From assembly GCF_016906535.1 (NCBI RefSeq), contig NC_057373.1, forward strand, positions 1,798,001 to 1,862,000: DNA of 64,000 nucleotides, given 5' to 3'. The position numbers and the translations under genes are program-made. Under the pieces are notes generated by a model, which had not been told where the DNA came from, did no database searches, and was given only the letters and a program-made list of their open reading frames with translations. This document shows, piece by piece, positions 10,123 through 20,700 of this stretch (position 1 is the first letter of the stretch; each line of letters starts with the position of its first letter). Source of the stretch: Rhizoctonia solani. Lineage: Eukaryota; Basidiomycota; Agaricomycetes; Cantharellales; Ceratobasidiaceae.

Positions 10123-12141
10123 TTAGACTAATTCTACCAGAAAGTTCAAGAGGCTACATAGCCCAATCAACGTCCAGAACGCGCTTATCAGAGGAACTCC
10201 ACCATTTGTCTGTTGGGTTGTCTGGGGGGTGTTGGGGCTTGTCAATGCAGGGGTAGCGGCCTGCCCATTTGAACAATTCATCAACCCTTGATTCAAAAGC
10301 TCGTTTCCTGCCTTGATGTAGTAATAATCACCTGAAATAACGCACTGTTTTAGAATCACGCTGCTCAGACCCTTCGTCGTACACTTACCATAGATAATTC
10401 CGGTGTTGTTGTTGGGGGGATTTGCAGGGTTATTGACTGTACCGTTGGAAAGCAAGCTTTGCCAGTTGGACTCTTCACGCCACGCCAAGTTGGTGGTACT
10501 ACTCAATAGCTTTGAAATGCAGAAAGTAAGGGCACGAAATAGCAATTGCTACTGTTTAACGCACCCGAACGGCAGCATTGGCCCAGTAGCTGGCGCCAGT
10601 GGTATTTGACACACTTTGCTCGAATCGAGAAAGCATGAGCATACCAGATGCGGCAATTGTGGCGGAAGATGTGTCAGACGGTCGACCAGGTACTGCGGTG
10701 CATCAAAGTCCCTAAAACAGTAAATGAGTCAAAATGATTGTCGCTCCCATTTTAGATCAAACCTACCAAGGAGGTACTCCGGATTCGGGCAAGCGAGATA
10801 AGTAGTATTCTGCCAGTCGCCGAGATGTGATCCAATAATTTGAGTCGCCTGTGTAATTGTACACTGGAAGAAACTCGTCAGTGTGCCACATTACTTTGGT
10901 GGCTTTCACATCCTTACTGGTTGCAAAGCCGTGGATTCCCCAAGCTTGACCCCGTGTCCTATTTGTGGAGCGTAAGAATGGCCCAGCATTTGCTTGTCAA
11001 GAGCCTACCAGGTGCTATGAAGCAATTGATTGATAAGTTTGACCTCAACAGCTTACATTAAACTGACCTATTATCAGCATAACCTTGAGCGGTTCTTTGC
11101 CATATCACTGCGCCTGTTGTTTGATTGTAGTTGACAACGTGATATGTTGAAGCTAGCATGGTACATAAGAACAAGTTTGGTAGGCTCGTATAATTCACGT
11201 ACCATCCGGCCTCAAATGGTTCACCATCGTTTTGTTCGCATGACTCGTAGCCATATTATAAAGAGTGGAGTTTCCGGTGAGTTTGGAAGCAACAATCAAA
11301 AGCTTTGATGTCCAATGCTCGGTTATCTTTATATTTTTCAAAAATACGGCAACTTACTTCCAAATTCATCATCTACAATACAAAGCCTCACTGATTAGTC
11401 CGTCGAGGGACCCGCGACTGTACTCACGTTGTCAATAATAACCTATATTATTGATGTGATGTAAGACATGAGGTACTTTCTGAAAAAGAAAAGCATACCA
11501 GAAATTGTGTAGGGTCACTAGACGGAGGATCCCAGCTCATTGTACAACCAACGTTAGGATTGAAGCGGGAGGCAAGGTATGTTGCATAAGAGTTTATGGC
11601 TGCCTTTGCCTTGTCATCGTTCGAATTCCTGTACCCATATCAGTCTAATCAATTTCCGAGATATACAAACTTACAATGTCAAAGCTTCAAGCCAACCGAA
11701 ACTGAGAAATCCGACGTCATGCCGCACCCCATCAAAGAGCCCAGCATTGGAGTTGGCAACAGGATCCAGTCCTTGCATCCAACTCTGTGCAGCCGCAAGC
11801 CAGTCCGTAGAACCGGTCTCAGAGTCATTGGTGCAAAGAACGGATTTTCGCGTATTCATGAGATACAAAGAGGCCGGAAAAAATCCACTTGTCCATGTCG
11901 CTGCCCGAAAATACTGCCAGGTTCCATTGCCGGAGAGGTATGTCCATTGTGGGTAGGTTGTTGGGTTATTAGAAGAAAGTGACCCTGCCGTGCTAGTAAG
12001 TTTAGATTCAATTAGGGGGGATATGAGTTGACTAGGCGGGGCACTGTCTAATGCCACCCCGTTGGCCGCTTCCACGAATGTTATCCCAGAGCTTGCCGCG
12101 GCTACTAAGAAAGCCGTCTTCAAGACAATCATGGTTGTCAT
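10123..12141 (-). CDS. Secreted GH88-type unsaturated glucuronyl hydrolase-like protein
   Basis: GH88 enzymes remove unsaturated uronic acids from oligosaccharides released by polysaccharide lyases. The ATG at 12141 gives a signal peptide (MTTMIVLKTAFLVAAASSG, likely cut after VEA); an ATG at 12252 adds 37 residues that would bury it. Family landmarks in order: WTSGFFPASLYLM, HDVGF, RFNPNVGCTMSWD, VIIDNMMNLELL, QGYADNSTWTRGQAWGIHGF, VPPWDFDAP and SDTSSATIAASGMLMLS. The two Asp expected to be catalytic are present in HDVGF and IIDN. Exons: 12141-11675, 11628-11499, 11442-11428, 11372-11358, 11302-11203, 11152-11068, 11014-11009, 10958-10918, 10863-10767, 10711-10565, 10509-10389, 10331-10123. 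One base seems missing near 10695. The C-terminus has a Thr/Gln/Pro linker and a hydrophobic tail (LISAFWTLIGLCSLLNFLV), suggesting a GPI anchor or membrane segment. Confidence 0.85.
11009..11014 (-). other. 6-nt microexon of the GH88-type gene
   Basis: On the minus strand the string TCATAG|CACCTG|GTAGGC is flanked by AG and GT. Including the six bases turns AAT AG ... GACACGG into codons for N-S-T-W-T-R, restoring the family block GYADNSTWTRGQAWG. Leaving them out keeps frame but deletes S-T-W down to one Arg. Flanking introns are 11015-11067 (53 nt) and 10959-11008 (50 nt), the usual size here. Confidence 0.8.
11358..11372 (-). other. 15-nt exon of the GH88-type gene
   Basis: Codes for MMNLE. 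Preceded by TGTAG and followed by GTAAGT on the minus strand. Together with the next 15-nt exon upstream it rebuilds the family block IIDNMMNLELL. The intron to the upstream exon is 11373-11427 (55 nt). Confidence 0.82.
11428..11442 (-). other. 15-nt exon of the GH88-type gene
   Basis: Codes for VIIDN, which carries the second putative catalytic Asp. Preceded by ATATAG and followed by GTGAGT on the minus strand; the intron before it is 11443-11498 (56 nt). Confidence 0.82.
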
Positions 12142-12438
12142 TCGGCAGGAAAGTCCACGGGCCCCGCTTCGAACTCGCTTGAGGCATAGCCACTGATGTG
12201 GCCCCGAGGTTACCGGGCCTAGACTGTATGCGCCAATACAGTCAAACTTCATAAGTCCAAATGGCCTCTGGCGGATATGGTTCAGGACATTATGGTTTCA
12301 TTTCAATATTAAAATGGTCGTAAATGAGAAAATAAGTCAAAAGATTCATCGATACAGTGAAAAATGAGTGTAACAATGATAGGACAAAGCACGGCTATGT
12401 ACTACAAGGAAATGTCAAGAGACCCATTGTGGCTGAGG

Positions 12439-13383
12439 CTATAAGGATTGAAGAATGGATGTGAGATGTTGGGTAACAATATTCAAAGCACTATGGACAG
12501 TAGGTATATCGTCATGACGCAGGAAAGAGATCCAACGAGCGGCTGATTTATCGGGGTGGAAAACTAAAAGAGCGCTCTTGACTCGTGCTCGCTGTTCACG
12601 GCGGTCGCAGTTAGGAGGACACAGAAACTCCTTGATGGCCTCTGCATGGAGATCCGATATTATATTTACGGCACCGAATACCGGCCATGGAATCGATGAG
12701 AATGTTAGATATCGTGTTCCCGGATCGGCCTGTTGCGGAAGATTGCACATCGCATGACATCTCTCTTTGTAATTGCTCCAAGCTTGGGCAGCTTGTCTCG
12801 AAGTAGGCCTCTGGGAATGTGGCTGAGGGGGCGGTGCGCGGGACTGCGGGCGATTGGCATTATCAGTGGGTGTGGAGTCCGGAGGTATATATGAGTGAGT
12901 GCCGGATTGTTGTTTGAGATTAGGATTGGGGCAGTAAGTGCGGGTCGCAAAAGTAGGTCGCCTGGGGTAAATGATTGGTGGCACGACTGGGATTTAGAAG
13001 TATCCAACTTACTTTCGGTGTCTGCGTGTAGTCGAATTACGCCCTATATCTCCCCATTGTGGGATGTCAGACTGATTATAGCCCTCGCTGTAAAGTTCGC
13101 TAATGTCCAAGCCCTTTGCCTTGCAAGAGCAGGGTGGCATCTCGCAAATGAAATTGTGGCTCGCTAGTTCGCGAATGTGTTGGGATTGCTGGGACAATCG
13201 AAATTCCCCGTAGGCTTTATACTGTGCACGAAGACCCCCGTCATGTATGTGGTGGGAGCAAACCAGGCGCCAGGGAGAGAAATGAGATGAACGAGGGACA
13301 GGCATCCTCAGCCAAGTAAGATGTAATGATGTCCATTCTCCATGTGGAAGTTGATAAGGCTCATATAATGAGTGATACTGCAT
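12439..13383 (-). CDS. Basidiomycete protein with IPWP and HPDK motifs
   Basis: Function unknown. Two exons are joined by an intron whose acceptor lies just before GCGACCTACTTTT near 12965, giving RHRKRPTFATRT. The N-terminal half (from MQYHSLYEPY at 13383) is Cys/His-rich with no recognised domain; the middle is Pro/Gln-rich and disordered. The C-terminal third carries YLTFSSIPWPVF, then AIKEFLCPP, then RARVKSALLVFHPDK and a final hydrophobic helix. This order (IPWP, FL, R..V+.A...HPDK) is one I recall from many Agaricomycete proteins of unknown function; HPDK resembles the J-domain HPD signature, but the surrounding helices do not look like a normal J domain. Confidence 0.6.
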
Positions 13384-14216
13384 ACTTGAACTACGAGCCC
13401 GCTCGCACGATGATTTCTCAGACTATAAACGAATGGCAGGAGCAAAGCGACAGACGCGCGCGGACAGAGCAGGCTCGGCTGTCTTAAACCACTGAGCACA
13501 TGACCAAACAAACCAAACAAAGGCCCGGTGTCCGGGGCTCTCCATAGCAAAGGACCGGTGCTGAATTTTCAGCGGTGGCTCTGTCACGGATCCCTACCAT
13601 ATCCTTGGCTGATCTTCTGAGCTCCAGAAGAGCCGAACAACTGACGTGCGCTACCATCAACCGAGCTTATGTTTATATATGGCATAAATGCGTACCCATA
13701 CATATACGTAAAGTACTTCGATCACAGCCCAGCCAAATCTAGTTTATTCTTTTGAGTTGGGTCTCATAGGAAGGTGGCTTGTGTGGTGCTTGAAAAGTGG
13801 GTGCCATATACGCCTTTAGGAGATGATATTATTAATGTGCTTGGTGGCGTAAAAAGGTGCACCAATACTTTGAACCCTTATTTTGCTTTGTTGAACATGT
13901 TTGTTTTCGTGTCCCCAGAGCGCCTCTCGGTCGTACTACCGCAACCATATTCCCAAACTATCTGAGGAAAGAGGTAGGTCGTTTTCCCTTAAGATAAATA
14001 TATCCGGAGACTTTACTTCGAGCACGTGCTTCGTAAACTATGGACAATCCGACCACATTCCGACTGCATGGGGTCGATTGCTCGCCTCGTTGTAGCTCGG
14101 ACATATCAGTCCAGACAATACCACGCCGCTTCCTCGCCCAACAGGAACTGATCTTCACGCTCAACAGGTGATCATATCGTTAAAACGCTCCACCACCTAT
14201 CGACCACAAGCGCAAC
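13384..14216. other. Divergent intergenic region
   Basis: Separates the divergent IPWP/HPDK and UPF0303 genes and so carries both promoters. From 14040 an open stretch starting MDNPTTFRLHG runs to a potential donor at 14167 and could be a 5' exon joined to 14219; I preferred the ATG at 14217. Otherwise no convincing feature. Confidence 0.4.
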
Positions 14217-14983
14217 ATGCCCAGCGATTCTGAAATCGCATCCGCCACCCTCAACGAGGAATTCACCCTTCGGTTTCCCTCATTCAAATCTGAAGATGCT
14301 GTAACACTCGGACTTATTCTTCGTAAACGATTTCGAGGGTCGATGAGGCATGCAAAGGTAGGGCAACTGGCGTGGTTAATTAAGTTCAAGGATTGATTTG
14401 GGCTACCTTAGGGCAAAGGACTGGTCATCTCAATCCAAACAGTAGCTGGTCATACTCTCTTTGCTTGTACTGTCGGGGAGGGCAGTGACGTTAGCCTGGA
14501 TAGCTGGATGCGACTCAACGCCATCATCAACGTGGTGAAGCGAACGGGACATAGCAGTTATTATGTTTCTATGGGCATGAAGGTATGAACTTGGAGTGGC
14601 TAATATTAGGAATGTCGCTCGAATTCTCTCTCAGGCTGTTGGAAAAACACAGGAGCAGCTAGGGCTCCCATCGCCAGAATTCTTGATGGAAGGAGGAGGT
14701 AAGCGTAAACATCCAATCTTGCGTGTATCCTCACGAACCTTTTCTGATATAATAGCATTCCCAATATGGCTGCAAAACTCTCCTATTGCCCCCATGGGTA
14801 TCGTGGCTGTCTATGGCGGGTCTTCTCAGGAGGATCACAACGTGTGTTATTTTATCATGTTTCCTCCTCTTATACTGACTTTTCCCAAAGCTGGTAACGA
14901 TGGGCATCAGGGATTTTTTCAACAAAATGGCCAAGTCTGGTGGTAGTATCAAAGCAGGCGAGCATAGCATTGCTGGAGAGTAA
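14217..14983 (+). CDS. UPF0303 / YBR137W-like protein (GlcG-HbpS fold)
   Basis: A small cytosolic family whose yeast member YBR137W has been linked to the GET pathway; the biochemical role is unclear. Five exons start at 14217 (MPSDSEIASATLNEEF). Family-like segments: FKSEDAVTLGLILRKRFR, GKGLVISIQTVAGHTLF, SLDSWMRLNAIINVVKRTGH, SSYYVSMGMK, EFLMEGGAFPIWLQN, GIVAVYGGSSQEDHNLV and the final MGIRDFFNKMAKS. All introns are GT-AG and keep frame. About 190 residues, the normal length. It converges on the next gene, whose stop is only 127 bp away. Confidence 0.78.
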
Positions 14984-15109
14984 AGTGCTTGTAATCCTTA
15001 TACCACGCTATCCATTTACTGTATATGTTCATATGTTTCTCTCATCTTGGTGTATGACACTGACACGCGGTACCTAATTGTAATTCAAGCGACTTGTTTC
15101 CTTACTCAT

Positions 15110-15848
15110 CTACTCGTTGAAGAACTCCAGTGGTGTCTCCTGAGTCTGAATAGCGCGGAACGTTGTTGGGCGACCGCTACCATCAGGATTTCCTTCGTCA
15201 GTGAACAAGGAGTGAAATATAACATCTTCAGTACCCTGGAACACACTGAGCGAAGATCCGCTAGCGCTATTGGTGACATACCCTGAGGGCGATTCAGAAC
15301 CACGCTAGGTAGAACATCATTTGGTCCACTTACTTGTTCGGGGGGTCATGAATCCTGCCCAGCGGGAGCTGGGTAAGTATTTAGCTTAGAACTATATAAC
15401 ATCTGACATACCTGACATGTATAAACCCTTGTCCCTCTTCATCCTCAATCCCTGGTATTCTGATCTTGCCAAATACTGTTGCAATCATCAAAACTCTTTG
15501 TCAAACTGAATTCAAGTAGTTTATAATTACCTATTGTGCCATACGAAGTAGCGCCGGCACGGACCTCAACTAGGTCATTCTCGATAACGAAGCTCGTCAA
15601 TTCCTCGTCCCTGAGGTGGTTTGCTCTGGCCCACATCCGAGGCTCGTGCTTATCCCAGTCGCGCCTCGAACTGATAATGGCTAGTTTAATCTTGGGGAGA
15701 ACTGAATATAAGCTTAAATACGTATTCTCCAAGCTCAGTAGGAGATTGATCGGGATCTATGTATACCTTGGTTGAATGCCTCCAATGCTCTCTCGGTCGG
15801 AGGATGCGGCTCGTTCAAGTTTACTGTATCTGCTAATCTCACAGCCAT
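15110..15848 (-). CDS. Hypothetical protein, four or five exons
   Basis: Not recognised. From the ATG at 15848 the protein reads MAVRLADTVNLNEPHPPTER, then after an intron VLPKIKLAIISSRRDWDKHE, then VRAGATSYGTIVFGKIRIPG, GFIHVRIHDPPNNVFQGTED, VIFHSLFTDEG and ends RAIQTQETPLEFFNE at 15110. Each join keeps phase with GT-AG ends; the intron before VFQGTED is the least certain. About 160 residues, acidic, no signal peptide or membrane segment. The well-formed splicing and even composition argue that it is a real gene. The region 15849-16126 between it and the next gene has no clear exon. Confidence 0.6.
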
Positions 15849-16126
15849 GTTTCAGATTATTCGTACAAAATCTTGATTCTGCCTCACCCATTCTAACCGT
15901 GAACTCGAAGTTATGTTGATTGTGCAATGGTGGAAGGGAGAGGATGACAAATTCCCAGAAGTACGACGTCATCAGAACTAAAGCTCGCTTATTCGTGTAG
16001 GTTATCTGCTCGCTATATATTGAAGCATCTATTTTATTACTTAGATCAAACATGATAATTCACAAGGACGTTGTATTATGACAAAATATGACTTATAGCA
16101 ATGACTACCCGTTAACCCCCTCCCGG

Positions 16127-16515
16127 TCAGTTTTGGATAGTGGCGACACCATCAGATTCTAGGGATCTGGTCAAGATTGACGCTCTTGAAACTCGAGCAG
16201 GTATATACTCACCCATAGTGCTAACGATTGGATCATTGGCAAAGGACTGTACATGATCATCAGGCATTGTTATGGCTATTCCTTTAATGATATCATAATG
16301 GTATTTAATCGAGCCACCTGCTCAACCATGGGAAATGAAAAACTTGGAGCATATTGATCAAAGGTTGATAGCGTACCGCTCTCTTGAACTCTGTGCTTGT
16401 AGTTCTCTATATCACCCTTGGAGGCAGCTTCCGTGAACATAACAATATAGTCTGCTCTTATGTGAGTATGATGTGCAAGTATGACACTTTTGCTATCAAA
16501 CAACTCGCCTTTCAT
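16127..16515 (-). CDS. Peptidase inhibitor I9 family protein (PBI2-like)
   Basis: Stand-alone I9 proteins resemble the propeptide of subtilisin-type proteases and inhibit them; yeast Pbi2 acts on vacuolar proteinase B. Three exons give ADYIVMFTEAASKGDIENYK, then GGSIKYHYDIIKGIAITMP, DDHVQSFANDPIVSTMG, and the short last exon ESDGVATIQN. This matches the I9 pattern (YIVxFK...I..Y...G..I.h.Y..i+G.a..+p...v..l..dp.V..+E.D). No protease domain follows, so it is not a pro-enzyme. The ATG at 16515 (MKGELFDSKSV) is tentative: the residues before ADYIV are longer than usual and may hide an intron. Confidence 0.72.
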
Positions 16516-17786
16516 GGTGGGTAGAACGATGTTAGCTATTGATCGTAATGAGAGTCTAACTGCACGTGTAACGTGGATAATCCAAGAACAATTATTCAAG
16601 AAGGCACACTGAGCATGCGGTCGAGCATTCGGATGCAACCCAAGCGCCGCTCTAGATGTTTAATTGCGTTTCAACGCTATCTGGGGTCCTGCTAAATGCG
16701 CATGTATATGATTACCTTCTCTATCAGCTATGTTTCGTCGCGATCGAGACAACCAAACGAATCGGTGTATTTTAGTTTGGCCAGTTCAGCCGCGCTATGT
16801 GCAAGCTATATCTCTATATCGTACCAAGATTCTGTGTTCTGGTATGTTTTTCAAAATCAGCTGCTTTGGGTATAATTTGTCCTAAAGATAGATAAGTAAT
16901 ATTATTGACTAAATTTAGTGAGAGTTATCCGGAGCCCGAGGATGAAATTGTTTCTTAGAATCAATGTGTTAAAGACTTTGTTTTAGTACTATCATATTCC
17001 AGCGAATATTTACTCCTTAGTTTCATTAACAGGTCGAAATACTATACATTGTTAATGTCGTTTCGTCGAGAGATACAAGCTAAGTTGATACACCAAGCTC
17101 ATCAGTTACAGAGACAACAACTTTGATCTCTTTGAGCTAGCAATATTGCGTTCCGCTCTAATACTTCAAATCAAATCATATCTTATCCTGGCCGTAAAAA
17201 CACTCTATAAGCCTACCGCCATAGGAAAGGCAATGTCGGTTGACACGCACGAGATACAACGAAACAGTGCGAAAAAGATGCTGGAGTGAGCCTAAAAAGA
17301 GTTATTACCCGTCAGTCTATGTATGAAGGTTTGTAGAGAACACAATATCCCAGTGCTTTGTCCTCCTATCGAGCCAATTCTTTATATTTATCAACCGAGG
17401 TTTTTGAGTATTTTTGCTGTACTAATATAGTTTTACTCTATTGAAATCAATCTATAGAATCATCGGTGGCGCACCCACTTAAACGTTGACCCAATACCCA
17501 AGATCCTCGAGCTCATCCAGTAGCAAGCCTCAGATTGTCACCACGGGTAAAGAGCCCTGATTCAATGTTCTTTGGGGTGGATCCGCACATTGAAATTGTT
17601 TATGTAGTGTGTCAGAAATAGTGACCGCGCATGTGTATGCGGGCGAAAACCACTGATAGCCCCAAAAAGGAAACCACCCATTTGAATTTTTGACCTACTG
17701 ATGTCATCGACGATCCTTCTGACAAACGTCTGCAACCACAAACCCCTAGGATACACTTACAATATATTCCATAAAGATCTTCCACC
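16516..17786. other. AT-rich intergenic region
   Basis: About 1.3 kb between the inhibitor gene and HBS1. Several short open frames exist but none has coding character or recognisable similarity. It holds the HBS1 promoter at its right end. Confidence 0.45.
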
Positions 17787-20700
17787 ATGTCTAGACATAG
17801 AGATGTGAGAAATATGAATATTCATGGTAAGTACTTCGTTATCCTAATAGATAATCTCAACAACACCTCGTAGATGAGCTCGCTGAGGATGACGTTTCCG
17901 ATACCTATGACGAGGATGGTGAGTAGAACACACTATTCTGGAGATTAAACCAACAGCTATTCTCTAGAGGAAATGACCAACGAACAGAAAGGTGCCACAT
18001 TGATACCAACAACGGTGCATTAATGCAACTAATACCCGGATAGACCAAATGGCAGTAGGGTTGGCACAAGTCCGCTCAGTATTGGGCGAGAAGGATGCAT
18101 CTGGAGTGGATGACAAGCAAATCAAGGATGCACTATGGGATTCTTACTTTGATGTAGAGGGGACAATTTCTTGGCTGTTAGGTAAGTCACTTATCATCCA
18201 GTTCCCATCCAAAGGCCAGCTGATCTTCTGGACAGACCAAAGGGCCAAGGAGGCTGCTGCTGCCGCTAAAAAAGGTTTGTATATACGCATTCTTATCACT
18301 TTCTCTTCTTCCTTTTCTTCCCGCTTTGGGTCACCGATGCGACCACATTTGGTTCGTCTGCTCGTCAATCCATAGCAATCACGGTCGATTCTGAGCATGC
18401 CTACACCTTAGTCCCCGATCAAGATGAAGCTATACAACTACCTTTATCCGCCCTTCAAAGACTTGCGTTGCAGCGCCGACAAGCTGGATCGTCTTCGGCT
18501 AGCCACACCACCGACAAACCAAGTGGACTTGCCGGACTTGCCAAGGGGCTCTCAAAGAAGTCCTTGAGTGTCGGGCCGCCTTTAAGCGCTACCCCTACTC
18601 CAGCCAACCCTCCGCCTAAATCATCCAAACTCTCTGCATTGGCCCAGAAGTCAGCTTCACTAAGAGCCAATCCTGTCGCAAAACCCCCAGCGCCACAAAC
18701 CAATACCCCGACCAACATGCCACTTTCGAAACTTGCGCTACGTATCAAGGCACAGAAGGACGCTCAAGAAGCGGCAGCACAACCTCAAGTCAAAATAGAT
18801 CCACATGAGCTAGAACTTGATACACAACCTTTCAAGCCTGAATTCGAGCGCTTTGGCAATTTACGACCCAACGATCCTTACATAGCAGCGGACCCCCAGG
18901 TAGCCCTTCTGCGCAAACTTAGGACTGGCCCATCTCTCTTCGGGGACATTCTGGCTTCTAGGCAGGACTCAACCAACGTAGCGGTCTCGTTGGCGCAAGT
19001 TTACTCTGGCATAGTCTCTGGACCTCCATCGGCTTTTCAGTTCAATACACCTTCTCCTGACGATGCAGTTATGGCCGCACGAGAGGGGACGCGCCTGAAT
19101 GCCTACAAGAAGGCGTCTGGCATAGTTGGATCTCGGAAGTGACTTTGCGGATTATTCAGTCGAATACCAGTAGCACTCAATACACCCTCTGAATTTCAAT
19201 CTATTCTTTATGCCCGATGAGTTTTGCGTGACCTTTTGGATATCATACTAATCACCATGATATGTAGCCGCACATAAAGCCCATGCACCACCGGGGCTTA
19301 AGAAAGTTAACCCTAATAAGCAGCCTCCATCGAACAAGGCTACTCCCAAAACGGCACCTTCACAGCGTCCTTCCGGTTCAAAGAAGCAATTGGAACAGGA
19401 AACAACGCAAAATGCTGACACATTAGATATGGATATGGCCGGTCTCAATATTGTCAAGCCACAGGACTCGCAGCCCGAAGAGGAGGCTCCTCCCAAGATA
19501 TCCATCGCTCGGGAGCGAATACTTGAAGAGGCTAGGAAAGAGGCCACTTCAGGGGATTCAGATGGACGGAAGCGACTAAGTTTGGTTGTAATTGGTTGGT
19601 AATATTCATTTATCATGTCCATTTACTTAGTTTTCTGGGTAGGACACGTTGACGCCGGAAAGTCGACATTAATGGGGCGGCTTTTGTACGAATGTGGCCA
19701 GGTTGAAGAAAAAAGGCGGAGGGAACACGAGCGCGCCAGTGAAAAGGCTGGAAAGGCAAGTTTTAGTTGGGCATGGGAGCTTGACGCAGGGGCGGAGGAG
19801 CGTGAGAGGTTAGTCGCCATTTACATAACAGAAAACAATGAGCTCATCCATTTTAGGGGTATTACTATGGACATTGCTCAGTCCGTACTTCCGACGGAGC
19901 ATCGGATAATTTCAATTCTTGATGCGCCTGGGCACAAAGATTTCGTGCCAAACATGATCTCGGGCGCATCTCAAGCGGATTGTGCCCTTTTAGTAGTGGA
20001 TGCCGCAACTGGAGCTTTTGAAAAAGGCTTTGAAGGAGGCGGACAAACCCGTGAACATATTGGGGTTGTCCGCAGCCTGGGTGTAAGGAATATCGTTGTT
20101 GCTGTAAACAAGATGGATATGGTACGTGAATAATGTATTCAATGCGCAGAGCTCAGATTTAACCGCATCCTTGGGTGAAGGTTGACTATCGAAAATCAAG
20201 ATTTGACGAGATTCAAGTCGCTTTACTTCCCTTCCTTGTTCAAGCAGGGTTCAATACATCTCGCGTCACATTTGTTCCGTGCGCGGGTGTCTCTGGTGTC
20301 AATCTAACCAAGTCAGAGGAACCAGCATTGCAATCATGGTGGGATGGTAAACCGATCGTCGATCACCTAGGTGAGACCAAAAGGCTAATTATACACGTTG
20401 GGCAAGGTCTGAAATTTTTGGACTTACAGATCGACTTGAACCTCCTATCCGAGATTTTGACACACCTCTCCGAATTCCGATATCCAATGTTTTCAAGGGG
20501 GTGACTTCTTCTGGAATTGGGATATCGGGTCGCATTAGTGGCGGAATTGTACAAGTGGGAGAAAGAGTTCGGATTGTTCCGGGCGACGAGACAGCGGTCA
20601 TCAAAAGTAAGTGGATCACACACTAGGTTGTGTCATATACGTGCTAATCCAAGGGTTAGGTATCGAGAAGGACGACGTCAACGTACAGTGGGCCGCAGCT

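Noticed and set aside
19139..19267. Ordinary intron joining the SKI7-like exon to the HBS1 GTPase exons
   Set aside because: Donor phase 2 and required phase 1 do not match; the join would hit TAA after three codons.
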